From assembly GCA_019915015.1 (NCBI GenBank), contig JAHBBC010000018.1:558001-622000 (forward strand): DNA of 64,000 bases. Reading direction: 5' to 3'. Origin of the DNA: Auriscalpium vulgare (Eukaryota; Basidiomycota; Agaricomycetes; Russulales; Auriscalpiaceae). Below are positions 22,901 through 32,916 of this stretch, piece by piece (position 1 is the stretch's first letter; every line of letters starts with the position of its first letter). A program made the translations under genes and the position numbers. Below the pieces are notes generated by a model. The model was given only the letters and a program-made list of their open reading frames with translations. It did not search any database and was not told the DNA's origin.

Positions 22901-24266
22901 CTTCGCACCCTACTTATCGCGCCATTTGGCCACATCCCGGCCCCTGGGCACGGCCCCGCCGCGTTCCTTGCGTTCGTCGAGAACGCTTTAGCACGGATCC
23001 CAGTCCACGTCAATGAGTACCCGGAAGAGATGCGTATCTGCTATGCGGAGCTGGTGCTAAAAGACGGCGGCACTCTGCCGGCGGGCATGGTCGTGGTGAG
23101 CTCGCAGACACAGACGGAGGGTACGGATGTATTCCAGGTGCGTGGTCTCACTGTCAATACGGCATTTATTGACGTTTCGTGGTGCCAGGGAAGTGGTTCT
23201 TACCAGCGCTCTTCGCAGGCGTGGGCGCTTCGGTCTCCTCGGGCGATGGGTCCTGAAGGATTTCGTTCGAGCGTACCGCCCATGTCTCCGGTACCAGCGT
23301 CCCCAATTGACAATGGCAATCGACGGGTGCCGTCTCCTAGCACTCAAGTCAAGCCTTCGAGGCGTACAGAGGCTACCAAGCGCAAAGCGCTGCCCGAGGC
23401 AACCGAGGAGCTCACCCCCGCCGCAGATTCAAACCCGATCCGCGAACCTCCAGCTAAGCGCCAGCAACTCGAAAAGCCGCCATTCGAACCTTATGCACAC
23501 GCTGTGCCTTCTTCCCGGGGCCGCATCAAGGGCGCATGCTCGCGTCCTGCTACATCACATACCGCTCGTCCGGGGGGAGTTCAGGCCCCTTCCCAAGATA
23601 GTACAAGGCAAACAGATACGGGGAAGCGTAGTGCCATGGAGGCAAGCGTATCGCCGGACGCCTCCTGCATCGGCCCAGTGGTTGCTAGAGGTGATTACGC
23701 TGCTTGGGAGGTCACGCCTGTCGGCCCTCGGAAGGCCTGGGAGCCTTCTTCCGACCGTGGCGCAGGTCAGTCGGCGCTCTTTCTACGCTGCCATCTTAGC
23801 TCAACCTTCCGCCCCAGTTCCGGAGACACCGCAGGCGTATCACACGACCATGGAGCGGGAGCCTAACGCAGTTCAGCGCAACCGTCAAGATAACATGTCC
23901 CCCTCCGACTTGATGCAAACGTACTCGAATAGGCGTAACGGCACGGCGCAACGTACAATGCCGTTGCGCACCAACACGGCTTCTGCCCCCGCTTCCCTGC
24001 CTACGCCAACCTCGTCGCCGATTGATCCGTCCCAGGCTCGTGGGAACGGCCCTGGCCCTGCGCCGCCGCCGCTGCGACGCGCCAACACAACATCCGCAAA
24101 GCTCACTGCGCTGCAGCAGGCCCATGCTACGCTGACGGACCCAGGGCTGTCTCAACTCGCTATCCCTGAACTCGTCGACGCGGCAAAGATGCTGGAGGAT
24201 ATGCACATGGTCGTGAACGGCCAGATGCGCCGCACCCTTGGCGGCGGGCATGGCCAGGCAGGGTAA
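19947..24266 (+). CDS. Rif1-like protein (Rif1 N-terminal helical domain)
   Basis: Nine exons: 19947-20337, 20392-20624, 20707-21657, 21707-22227, 22285-22416, 22473-22779, 22829-23137, 23189-23765, 23800-24266; about 1295 aa. Exons 1-3 encode alpha-helical repeats collinear with the second Rif1-like gene at 55.8 kb: a Y-(R/A)-K-T-x-A-L-A-I core, L-L-P-T-V...L-R-A-H-A-A-I-T-L-G, and F-A-V-I-G-T-L-L-E. This corresponds to the Rif1 N-terminal domain of telomere and replication-timing regulators. The tail from exon 8 is disordered with basic patches (A-T-K-R-K-A-L-P, P-A-K-R-Q-Q-L-E) suited to nuclear import, and ends in a short helical block (L-T-A-L-Q-Q-A-H...L-V-D-A-A-K-M-L-E-D). The acceptor at 20706 is the least certain junction, and intron 23766-23799 is only 34 nt. 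A nuclear, chromatin-bound role is inferred from the family. Confidence 0.75.
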
Positions 24267-24588
24267 TTTCCTATAATGGACGGCCGGCTTTCATGATATT
24301 TGTTATTTGATTACCCTCTGTTTCTCTCCGGCGCTGAATCCTGATGCCGTCTCGTTTTTTATCTCTGTCATTATTACTGCACCGTTCCCAGACGACGACG
24401 GCACCGGTCTTTTCGGACTTACGCGTGAGAACCGGAGGATAGGCGTCGATGGCGATTTCCAGACGCTGTCATTATGCGTCGAACATCGCGACCGCTGACG
24501 ATTCGCGGAACGTTGCAGCGACGATCAGCTTTATTGGCGGTATGTCTTGGGGCGCCGTCGATGTTCTTCCTTCTTTCCCTCCCCCACC

Positions 24589-26604
24589 ATGAGTGCTTCT
24601 GTCATCAACTCTACGCGCAAGCATCCGCTCTCCCTCTACAGTCTCGCCGACGACACGTTCCGATATGCGACGGAAAAGGTGATCAGGGCAGGCTACTCGC
24701 CAATTGCAAGAGTGGCTGAGATGGCAGTTGTGAGGTGCGTCGTGAATTGGAGCGCGTGTTGAACCCAACTCTGACTGTATTCCCTTCAGCGCTTTGAAAA
24801 AGCTCAGAATTGGCCGGCTGCGTATCGTGACGGCGGCCAAGACCTATGAGTTCCCAGAGACTTCTCCTCATGACGCCAGTACAGACCTGTCGGCCGAGCT
24901 ACGCGTCGTCAGTGATGCGTTCTGGGTGCGACTCTGCACTATGAGCGATTTGGGTTTCGCAGAGGCGTACATGTATGGGGACGTAGAGTGCGACGACCTG
25001 ATTTCCACGTTCCTGGTGCGTGCGGTTTTTTCTCGATGACGCTGCGACTGACGTCTTCCAGATCTTTATTCGGAATAAAGAGAATTTGTCGGGGCTCAAC
25101 TCACGATTATCGTGGCTCTTCAGCATCCCCCAGCGCCTCACAGCCTACCGCTTCGTCAACTCCCTCAGCAACTCACGATCCAACATTTCGGCGCATTATG
25201 ATATGTCCGATGACATGTTCAAGGGTACGCTTCTCGTCCTCGATGCGACCACGCCGCTGACAGCTAGCCCTCTCAAGCATTCCTCTCAGAAGACATGACC
25301 TATTCATGCGCCATCTATTCGGACCTAGATGGCGACCTGAAGCCCAGCGCTAACATCACGTTCACGCCTTCGCAGCTGCGCCGGCTGACTGCCTACCGAA
25401 CTGCCTCCAGTTCCGGTTCTGTCTCCTCGGACGCATCCCCGGCGTCAACCCCGCCCGCACTTTCGTCATCATTCCCATCCGACCCATCGACCCTCGCCAC
25501 TCCACCTGCACAAGACGATCTGCATGCCGCCCAGCTGCGCAAGCTCACCCATCTGACGAACAAGGCGCGTATCAGCCGCGGACACCGCGTCCTCGAGATC
25601 GGAAGCGGGTGGGGCGCGATGGCGCTGCACATCGTGCGCACTATCCCCGACGCGCAAGTCGACACAATCACGCTGTCGCAAAACCAGCACGCGCACGTAA
25701 CGGGGCTGGTCGCAGCCGAGGGCCTGCAGGACCGCGTGCGCGTGCATCTGATGGACTACCGCGAGATGCCGGAGGAGTGGAACGGCGCGTTTGACCGGGT
25801 GGTGAGCGTGGAGATGATCGAGAATGTGGGCGAGGAGAATTTGGGCGAGTTTTGGAGGGTGCTGGATCGGGTGATGAAGAGAAAGGACGCGGCGGGGGCC
25901 GTGCAGTCGATCACGATCCCGGAGGCGCGTACGTCACCAATTCATATCTGTCTGCGCTGCTGGCTCACTGTTTGGTGTCCAGGATTTGATAACTACAGAA
26001 AAGAGGTCGACTTTATTCAAAAATGGGTAAGTTCAGTCGCACCTCGTCCACGCTTCTCCGACTAACTAAATCCCATAGAGTGCGCCCCCCCCTGACTGAA
26101 CTCATGCTTCATCAGCTGATATTGCTCGACAGTATTCCCAGGTGGCCTCCTCCCCACGCTGACCCTCCTCCTCTCCACGATGACGGCTGCGACGTCCGGC
26201 CAGCTGCTTGTCGACTCCGTATCCAACATTGGCCCGCACTACGCGCGCACGCTGCGGGAGTGGCGACGCGAATTCGAGGCTCGCTTTGACGACACCATCG
26301 CATGCGCGCTGCGCAGAGAACACCCCGGCGTGTTTGAAGGCGCGCAGGGCGAACGGGAGCTCGCGGTGTTCCGCAGGAAGTGGTTATGTACGTGGCTTTT
26401 GATGGTCTGATGAAGAGGTGCTGACGCAGTATTCGTCACAGTCTACTTCTGCTACTGCGAGATTGGGTTCACTACACGCATGCTGGGCGGTAAGTTCGCC
26501 CTTTTTCTCGTCCAGAATAGTAACATATAAGCCGATCCGCAGACCACATCATCACTTTCACGCGCGAGGGTAACGAAGATTTTGGTTGCGACACGTACGA
26601 GTGA
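24589..26604 (+). CDS. Cyclopropane-fatty-acyl-phospholipid synthase-like methyltransferase
   Basis: SAM-dependent enzyme of the CFA/mycolic-acid synthase family, which methylenates or methylates unsaturated acyl chains of membrane phospholipids. Exons 24589-24734, 24790-25015, 25062-25224, 25278-25928, 25983-26026, (26079), 26133-26387, 26442-26489, 26543-26604; 531 aa. Landmarks: N-terminal D-L-G-F-A-E-A-Y-M-Y-G-D, then H-Y-D-M-S-D-D-M-F-K and E-D-M-T-Y-S-C-A, SAM motif I as V-L-E-I-G-S-G-W-G, S-Q-N-Q-H, the F-D-R-V-V-S-V-E-M-I-E-N-V-G motif, I-F-P-G-G, and Y-C-E-I-G-F near the end. A Ser/Pro insert of about 45 aa precedes motif I. No transmembrane helix or signal peptide is seen. Joining exon 5 to I-F-P-G-G needs either a one-nucleotide exon at 26079 or one missing base (see findings). 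Confidence 0.88.
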
Positions 26605-28640
26605 TTATACTTCATAGAGCAGAATGCGATGCAGCGTCGACATCAAATGTAGAGTACATGTGCGTAGTATTTCACTTCATTATCGATATCCAGGCCGAAC
26701 TGTGGACCCCGGTCGTCTCATCAGTTTGATTGAGACTGGAGCCTGGAGGGCTTCTTGATTCTTGAAGGCTGCGACGCCACGTCAGAGTCTCTTTTCCAAC
26801 CCTCCTCAGGCCTCAACCTCGTCTTTGACCATGGACCTCTCGACACCGTCGCCGAAGCAGCGCTACTCAGCAAACATTCCATTTGGGTCGACGGCAGGGC
26901 AAGCGCCCCTCTTGAGTACGTCGAATCTCCTTCAACGTATGGTATCGACCGGGTCAGCTCACGTTCTGTGGGATGGGCGTTTCAGACGACGACACTCTCA
27001 ATAAATATGAAATGTGCCAGCTTGATATCGAGTATTTGAAGCTGCAGACCGCCCTCATCCGCAACCGTACGCAAAGAAATACTCTCGTCTTCGTCGGCCG
27101 CCTCCCACCCGAGATCCTCACGCACATCTTCTTCATCCGGGCCAAGATGAAACTCATACATCGCAGAGGGCCCCAGCGCTTAGGATGGATTACCGTCACG
27201 CACGTCTGCGGGCACTGGCGCCGTGTCGCACTCGCGTGTTCGAGCCTCTGGACGGACATTCGTTTCGACATCGGTCCTCAATGGACACAGGAAATAGTTC
27301 GCGCGGGCGAAACAGGTGCCAGTCGCTATCCGTGACGCCCATCTGATCTCCCATCCCCGCCAGCTCGACATCCTCCTGCAGCACATCAACTTGGGGCGGG
27401 AAATTATACTCGAAGCAGGAATGATGACTTATCTTCCCCTGTCTTGTGCTCTGACTGCACTTCCTTTTCCATCCCTCAAGACATTCAGTATCAATGCGCC
27501 GGGGGAAACATATGTCATGCCGCACGATTTTCTCGGAGGATGTGCGCCACAGCTACGTCGCTTGAACCTCACGCATACGCAAGTGTGCTGGACCGCCCCC
27601 GTCCTCAATAGCTTGCAGGAGCTAAAGGTGCAATTACCATTGCCCACGCAAGCTCGGCCAGCCTGCGCCGACTTCCTTGATGCGCTCCGGAGGATGTCGA
27701 ACCTCGAACATCTCGACATCGAGCACCTTCCTCTCGAAACCCATGCGGAGCCAGAAAACATGGTCGACATTGTCGACATGCCGAGAATGGCTTATCTCCG
27801 CATCGCCGACACCCTCTCGCCATTTATCCATCTCCTCGGCCACCTCTCGCTACCCCCAAGCGCCGGCATCATGATATACCTGCAGGCGTCTACAGATCAC
27901 CCACAACCTGCGACCTTCCGTCATCTCTTTCCAATCATCAATTCGCGCATTCAAGGTCCCGGCTCGCCCATCTGTTCGCTGGCGTTCGAAAGCATGGTCT
28001 CTTGGAAGGTCACGGTGACCGCTGCACGAAACCCAGCCGACCGATTTGGACACGTGAGGATCACAATGAAATGGGACAAGGACACCGCGGACACAGATGA
28101 TCTGGTGTACAACTTGTCCATATTCGTCATGACGATGTGCGAGGGATTTCGCAAGCACCTAGACGTCCTCAGCGTAGACATGCAGCCACACATATGGTCC
28201 GTTGCTACGTGGTGGAGCATCATCCAGGCTGCCAGCAACGTGCGGGTGCTGTCTGTCGCGGGCTTCGCAGCTGACGCTCTCTGCGCGACGCTGGCGATCG
28301 CAAGCTCGGAGCCGCCCCTTGGATTGGAGATCCAAGGCGTCCCCCAACGGACATTGGAGCACCAATACCTCCCAAAATTAGCCGTGTTGCGCCTCGTCCG
28401 CGCGCGACTCGTGGACGAAAGAACGCGGGTGCTGGCGTCACTCGAGGAAGAGGAAGATCCTCGATGGATTGTGGTCAACTGCTACAAAAATTACGCGAGG
28501 TGGATTCGGCGGCGGGAAGAGGCAGGTATTTCACTGCAAACGCTACAGCTCGAGCAGTGTGACATGTCCGATGAAACTCGTACGCTGCTGGAAGGCGTGT
28601 GCGGCACGGTGGTGATTACTTGATGGCTTACCCTACCCCT
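26478..28640 (+). repeat. Segmental duplication, copy 1
   Basis: The block from the penultimate exon of the methyltransferase gene through the F-box gene recurs at about 47715-49850. Matching includes the 'GGTAAGT' intron, the last coding exon and its 3' flank, and almost the whole F-box gene. Confidence 0.8.
26831..28623 (+). pseudogene. F-box/LRR-like protein, one-base insertion
   Basis: Exon 1 26831-26915, intron 26916-26995, then a long second exon to TGA at 28621-28623. After a helical N-terminus (Y-L-K-L-Q-T-A-L-I-R-N-R) comes an F-box: L-P-P-E-I-L-T-H-I-F-F, with L-G-W-I-T-V-T-H-V-C-G-H-W-R-R-V-A-L-A and L-W-T-D-I. This is the adaptor module that links SCF ubiquitin ligases to substrates. 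The rest is leucine-rich. Compared with the near-identical copy at 48.06 kb, an extra A near 27296 turns G-A-A-A-T-G into G-A-A-A-T-A-G and shifts the frame; the remaining 430 codons are open from 27316. This change is not in a homopolymer, so real inactivation is plausible. Substrate unknown. Confidence 0.75.
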
Positions 28641-29137
28641 GTTACCGATTCTACATGCACGCTCCCAATGTCCATTACTTTCTTGTCATCATTAGCCTTC
28701 ATCGCTGCAAGGCGAAGAATTGCGAGGTTGGTTGTGATATATCTTATCAGATACAGTTATCTCGCCCTTTCACGTGAGCTTCAAGTTGAACGGCGTTCAA
28801 CGTTCAACGTTCAACTCTTCGTCTCGCATCAGCAAATGTGCAAGGAAATTATGGCCGGTTGTAGGCAGTTATAACCTTCACAAGGCGGCCCAGCGCCGCA
28901 AGATTCGGGTCTCGAATATCAGCCGGCAGACCCGCTTGCAATTACTTAACTTAAAGCCCTTATGGCTGTAACCCTCCATAAGATTCCTAAGAGTGGCTTG
29001 TAAGCGGCTGCCAGCCACCACCAGTCTTGCATCCGCTCGTTTGCCTGCCAGCGCTGGCAACGAGTTGCAAGCGGCACCAGGCGCGGTAAGAGCCTGTGGA
29101 GTCTACAAGGCCCTCAAGAAAGTGCGAGGCTTGCAAG
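28641..29137. repeat. Repeat-rich left flank of retroelement
   Basis: About 500 bp. From about 28860 it holds many short, imperfect direct and inverted copies of 'cttgcaa/ttgcaag', 'gccagc' and 'ggctgtaa', e.g. gccagcgctggc at 29047-29058. The same vocabulary recurs at 44420-44660. It is perhaps a decayed non-coding element. No gene seen. Confidence 0.4.
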
Positions 29138-29304
29138 TGGTACTCTACGGCGGGCCGAGGCACGAGGCCCGCCGTAGCGGGAGGTCTATGCTTACGCGAG
29201 CCTCGCCGGGACTCATCGCCGCCAAGTCTCTCAGGCAGGCGCTCATTTGTTCACTCTTGACTGCCACCTGGCATTTCCCCTCAGCTCTAGTGCTTCGTTT
29301 TCGC
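29138..29304 (+). repeat. Retroelement repeat A1
   Basis: 167 bp starting 'tggtactctacggcggg', essentially identical to 34405-34547 joined to 39877-39901. It contains an inverted pair around 'ggcgggcc...ggcccgcc' (29149-29175) that could form a hairpin. Confidence 0.85.
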
Positions 29305-29355
29305 ATTTTTCCTATCGTCTGTGCCGTATCCACTCCACAGAACCCAGTTTTTCCC

Positions 29356-30965
29356 ATGCCTCGTCTCACTGTGGACCCTCACACTCTGGTTGCTCCCGAC
29401 TTCACCGACCAAGACGTGTTAGACCTATTCGATGACCCTCTAGTTGACATACCGACTTCCCGTGCCCGCCTCATCGCCTCGTGGACGAAGGCCAACGATC
29501 GACAGAAGGAGGCCTGGGACGCCCAAGTCGCCGCAGACGCCGAGATAGAAGCTGAGCGTCTCGCCCAAGTGCAGCAAGCCGCTGACGCGGAGAAGCAAGC
29601 CGATGAACAAGCGCAGCGTGAGGCCGAGGCCAAGCGCCGCAAAGCAGTCGGGTATACGCGGGTAAAGGCGATCTTCAAGGCCGTCTCCGACGACCCCGCT
29701 CCGTACGCCATGGAACGCATGCGCAAGTTCAAAACAGTAGCCCTCGACTACTTCACCCCCAACGGGTGCAAGAACTTCGCCCCGCGATCCAACGCCGATA
29801 CTGATCCTCCCGACTTCACGCTTCCCGGCTCTAACGTCACCCTCCAATCCTCGCACAAGCCGTCGCCGAACGCGCGCCTCGATCGCGATATCTCCTGGGT
29901 CGACTTCAGCGTGGCCGCTCCTCAGTATACCGCCGTCATGGCGAAGACAGGCTGGCCCGCCGAGCACATCGCTGACATCACAGAATTCTTTAAGAATCTC
30001 TTTTCCCACCCCATCCTCCGCCTGGACCCCGTTCACGGCACCAAGGTTCTTCTCCGGTTCGAAGAGGAGCAGCGATACCAGTGGATCAATTCCCTCGGAC
30101 AGCCCTCGTCCTTCAACATCGGCCTCTGGAACGAGGACGTATTCCAGGAGGCCAAGCGCATCTATTACGAAGAATTCCACGCCAAGTCGCTTGCCGAGGC
30201 CGCGCAGGACAGAGCTCTAGCCGCTCAAGACAGGGTTCAGTGCGTACCCTTCTTCTCTCTTTCCAATAAGGCTCGCTGACGTCCTTTTCCCTTGCCTTTA
30301 CGCGTTTTTCTTCCCTTTTCATTCCACCTGCCACGATACTTCCATTTCGCCATGCCACTGCCTTTCCCAACGCGCCATTGCCATCTCCACGCGCCACCGC
30401 CACGCCTTTCCACTTGCCACCCGCAACCCACGCGCGTCTCGCCCATAGGTGGAAAGCCTACGTCGAAGAGTCCGAGTCCCTGCGAAAGTCCCTCGCCAGC
30501 GCGCTCAGCGCAGCCACTGCTCACGCCACCTCGCGCGACGTAACCAAGCACACTCCATTCCAAGGGCTCCAGCCCTCCCCTCCACCATCCCCTTCCAAGA
30601 AGCGAGCCCGTCAGGAGACCGGCGCTGATAGCAAAGGCGCCGATTCATCCCCGAGCAAGCGATCGCGCTCCGGCGCGTCCGGCTCTTCCTTTCCGGACAG
30701 GCGCACTGCCTGCGCCATGTGCCTCGGGCGCGACCAGCACGACGTTGGCCACTGCAACCGCGCGCGTTTGTGGGACGACTCCCGCGACACCAGGTGCTCC
30801 AGGAACGCGCGCGACCGCCTCGCCGTGGGCGACACGGAGATCTGCCTCGCCTGGCAGCTCCCTAACGGCTGTCAAAGTACCAGTCATCTGGACCGGCACG
30901 CGTGCTCCGGTTGCGGCGACCCCTCTCACGGCGCGAATGGATGCCCTCTCGCGCAGGCGGCTTGA
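29356..30965 (+). CDS. Gag-like protein with zinc knuckle
   Basis: First frame 29356-30279 starts M-P-R-L-T-V-D-P and has a central Ala/Glu/Gln coiled-coil stretch (about residues 55-95). A donor GTGCGT at 30240 and an acceptor at 30448 join it in phase to a second frame ending at 30965, giving one protein with a Lys/Arg/Ser-rich linker and C-terminal Cys/His clusters: C-A-M-C...H-D-V-G-H-C and C-S-G-C-G-D-P-S-H-G-A-N-G-C, the latter a perfect CX2CX4HX4C zinc knuckle as in retroviral-type nucleocapsids. Expected role: RNA packaging into virus-like particles. If the 209-nt intron is not used, these are two separate proteins. The 3' end overlaps the RT frame by 29 nt. Confidence 0.7.
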
Positions 30966-32916
30966 ACCCCTCACGCCGTACCGGCCGGACGCATGGGAGC
31001 GCGCGTTCGCAGAGGCCGATCTTTCTTGGAAGTATCCGCATCTTGTCAGCAGTTTACGATCAGGGTTCCGTATCTCTTTCCCCATCATCCACACCACGCA
31101 TGCGCCTGTCAATAGCCCCTCCATCACTGAACACTTATCTCAGTTCATAGACATCATCACCCACGAATTCGCCCGCGGCCGCTATCTTGGTCCTTTCTCG
31201 AAGGCAGAGCTTGAAACCCTCTTAGGCCCCTTTCAGACTTCCCCTTTATCCCTCACACCTAAACCGCATAAGCCAACATCCCTTCGCCTCATTCAGAACT
31301 TCTCATTCCCTCGCTCCCCTTCCCGCGCATATTGTTCCATAAATTCGTACATAAACTCCAATGACTACCCGTGCTCCTGGAGCACGTTCAGTGCCTTTTG
31401 CATACTGGTCGCGTCCCTTCCACCCGGCACCAGAGCCGCCGTCCGAGATGTCCAGGAAGCATACCGTTCCGTTCCCCTCCACGAGTCTCAGTGGGCTGCA
31501 GCGGTCGTGCGCATTGCTAACTCCGGAGACCACCAGTTTGCAGTGGACACCAGCACAGCCTTCGGCGGCGCTCCGAACGCGGGCGTTTACGGTAACCTCG
31601 CTGACGGCGCCGTCGATATTATGCGCTGGCGAGGCATTGGCCCCATAGCGAAATGGGTCGACGACCACGTTTTCTTCCAAATCCTACTCCGTCATTTAGA
31701 TTCCTTCAACCGCATTCGAGCCGCTGCGCGTGCCAGAATCCTTGCGCGAGGCGGGGCACATCATTCGGGGGGCCGCATATGGTACGGCGGCGACACTCTG
31801 CCGGATGGCCGCACTGAGGAATTCGATGAAGATCATCAGTTTCCCGTCCGCGACCTCTCGCGCGCCTCTGCTAAGACCGAGGACGACGCCTCGTACTCGT
31901 GTTCCATGAGTGACATAGACAGCATATCAGCCGAGCTCGGGATCCCCTGGCAAATCGAGAAAGACATCCCGTTCGCCAGCTCTTTCCCATTCACCGGATT
32001 CCTCTGGGACATTGAGGCGCGCACGGTCTCCCTACTAGACAAGAAGAAGGATAAATACATTTTGGCCATCGACGCCTGGCTCGCGGCAGACGTGCACTCC
32101 CTCCCCGAGACTCAAAAGCTGTACGGCAAGCTCCTTCACGCGACGCACGTCGTCACCTGCGGGCGTGCTTACCTAACCAAGCTCGAAGCGTTCATGTCCC
32201 TTTTCGGCACCCAACCGCACATGCCACGCCACCCACCAGGCGGCACTGACGACGACCTCGTCTGGTGGCGACAGAGGCTTTCCTCCACCGTGCTCTCGCG
32301 CCCCATCCCCACTGTCTCACAAATACTCGATGTTCACGCCTTTTCAGACGCCAGCTCCGAGTTCGGCGTCGGCATTTGGATCGACGGGCGCTGGCGAGCC
32401 TGGAGGCTCATCCCAGGCTGGAAGCAAGACGGACGAGACATCGGGTGGGCTGAGGCCATCGGCTTCGAGCTCCTCGTGCTCGCCGTTCTACAGGAGCGCG
32501 CAAACCGTCCATCCCGCAACTTCCGGGTCTTCGGCGACAACAAAGGAGTGGTCGAAGGCTGGTGGAGAGGGCGGAGCAGAAACAAACCAACCAACGAAGT
32601 TTTCAAGCGGGTTCATGCATCCTTGGAGGACGCCGGGTGCGCCGTATTTACCTCCTACGTCGCCAGTGCAGTCAATCCCGCCGACGGCCCTTCCAGAGGC
32701 GTGTACCCCGGCCGCTCCTCCCTCCTCCGCCCCATTCCCCTTCCCGCATGCATTCAGCCCTTTCTCCTCGATTTCGACGCGCCCCTCCCTCCCACCGACC
32801 CCCTCTGCCATCGACCTTCACCCCGAATTCGCCCCCAACACGATAGCGCCTCGGCTCACGCAGAACTCGAGCGCGACCGCCGCTCAGAGGATCTCCTCCT
32901 CGCGCGCCTCGTTTAG
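30937..32916 (+). CDS. Reverse transcriptase-RNase H of YR retroelement
   Basis: 659-aa frame from ATG 30937, overlapping the gag end. RT fingers and palm: L-S-L-T-P-K-P-H-K and L-R-L-I-Q-N-F-S, then A-A-V-R-D-V-Q-E-A-Y-R with the first catalytic Asp, and K-W-V-D-D-H-V-F-F, a W-V-D-D form of the catalytic YxDD box typical of DIRS/Ngaro-like RTs. The C-terminal third has an RNase H-like fold: F-S-D-A-S, then W-A-E-A and G-D-N-K-G-V-V-E as acidic positions. There is no protease or DDE integrase, in keeping with integration by the YR downstream. The frame is fully open, so the element was active recently. Confidence 0.85.
   Translation: MDALSRRRLEPLTPYRPDAWERAFAEADLSWKYPHLVSSLRSGFRISFPIIHTTHAPVNSPSITEHLSQFIDIITHEFARGRYLGPFSKAELETLLGPFQTSPLSLTPKPHKPTSLRLIQNFSFPRSPSRAYCSINSYINSNDYPCSWSTFSAFCILVASLPPGTRAAVRDVQEAYRSVPLHESQWAAAVVRIANSGDHQFAVDTSTAFGGAPNAGVYGNLADGAVDIMRWRGIGPIAKWVDDHVFFQILLRHLDSFNRIRAAARARILARGGAHHSGGRIWYGGDTLPDGRTEEFDEDHQFPVRDLSRASAKTEDDASYSCSMSDIDSISAELGIPWQIEKDIPFASSFPFTGFLWDIEARTVSLLDKKKDKYILAIDAWLAADVHSLPETQKLYGKLLHATHVVTCGRAYLTKLEAFMSLFGTQPHMPRHPPGGTDDDLVWWRQRLSSTVLSRPIPTVSQILDVHAFSDASSEFGVGIWIDGRWRAWRLIPGWKQDGRDIGWAEAIGFELLVLAVLQERANRPSRNFRVFGDNKGVVEGWWRGRSRNKPTNEVFKRVHASLEDAGCAVFTSYVASAVNPADGPSRGVYPGRSSLLRPIPLPACIQPFLLDFDAPLPPTDPLCHRPSPRIRPQHDSASAHAELERDRRSEDLLLARLV

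Noticed and set aside
29440..30180. 246-codon minus-strand frame opposite gag
   Set aside because: Antisense shadow; gag has coherent domains and the zinc knuckle on the plus strand.
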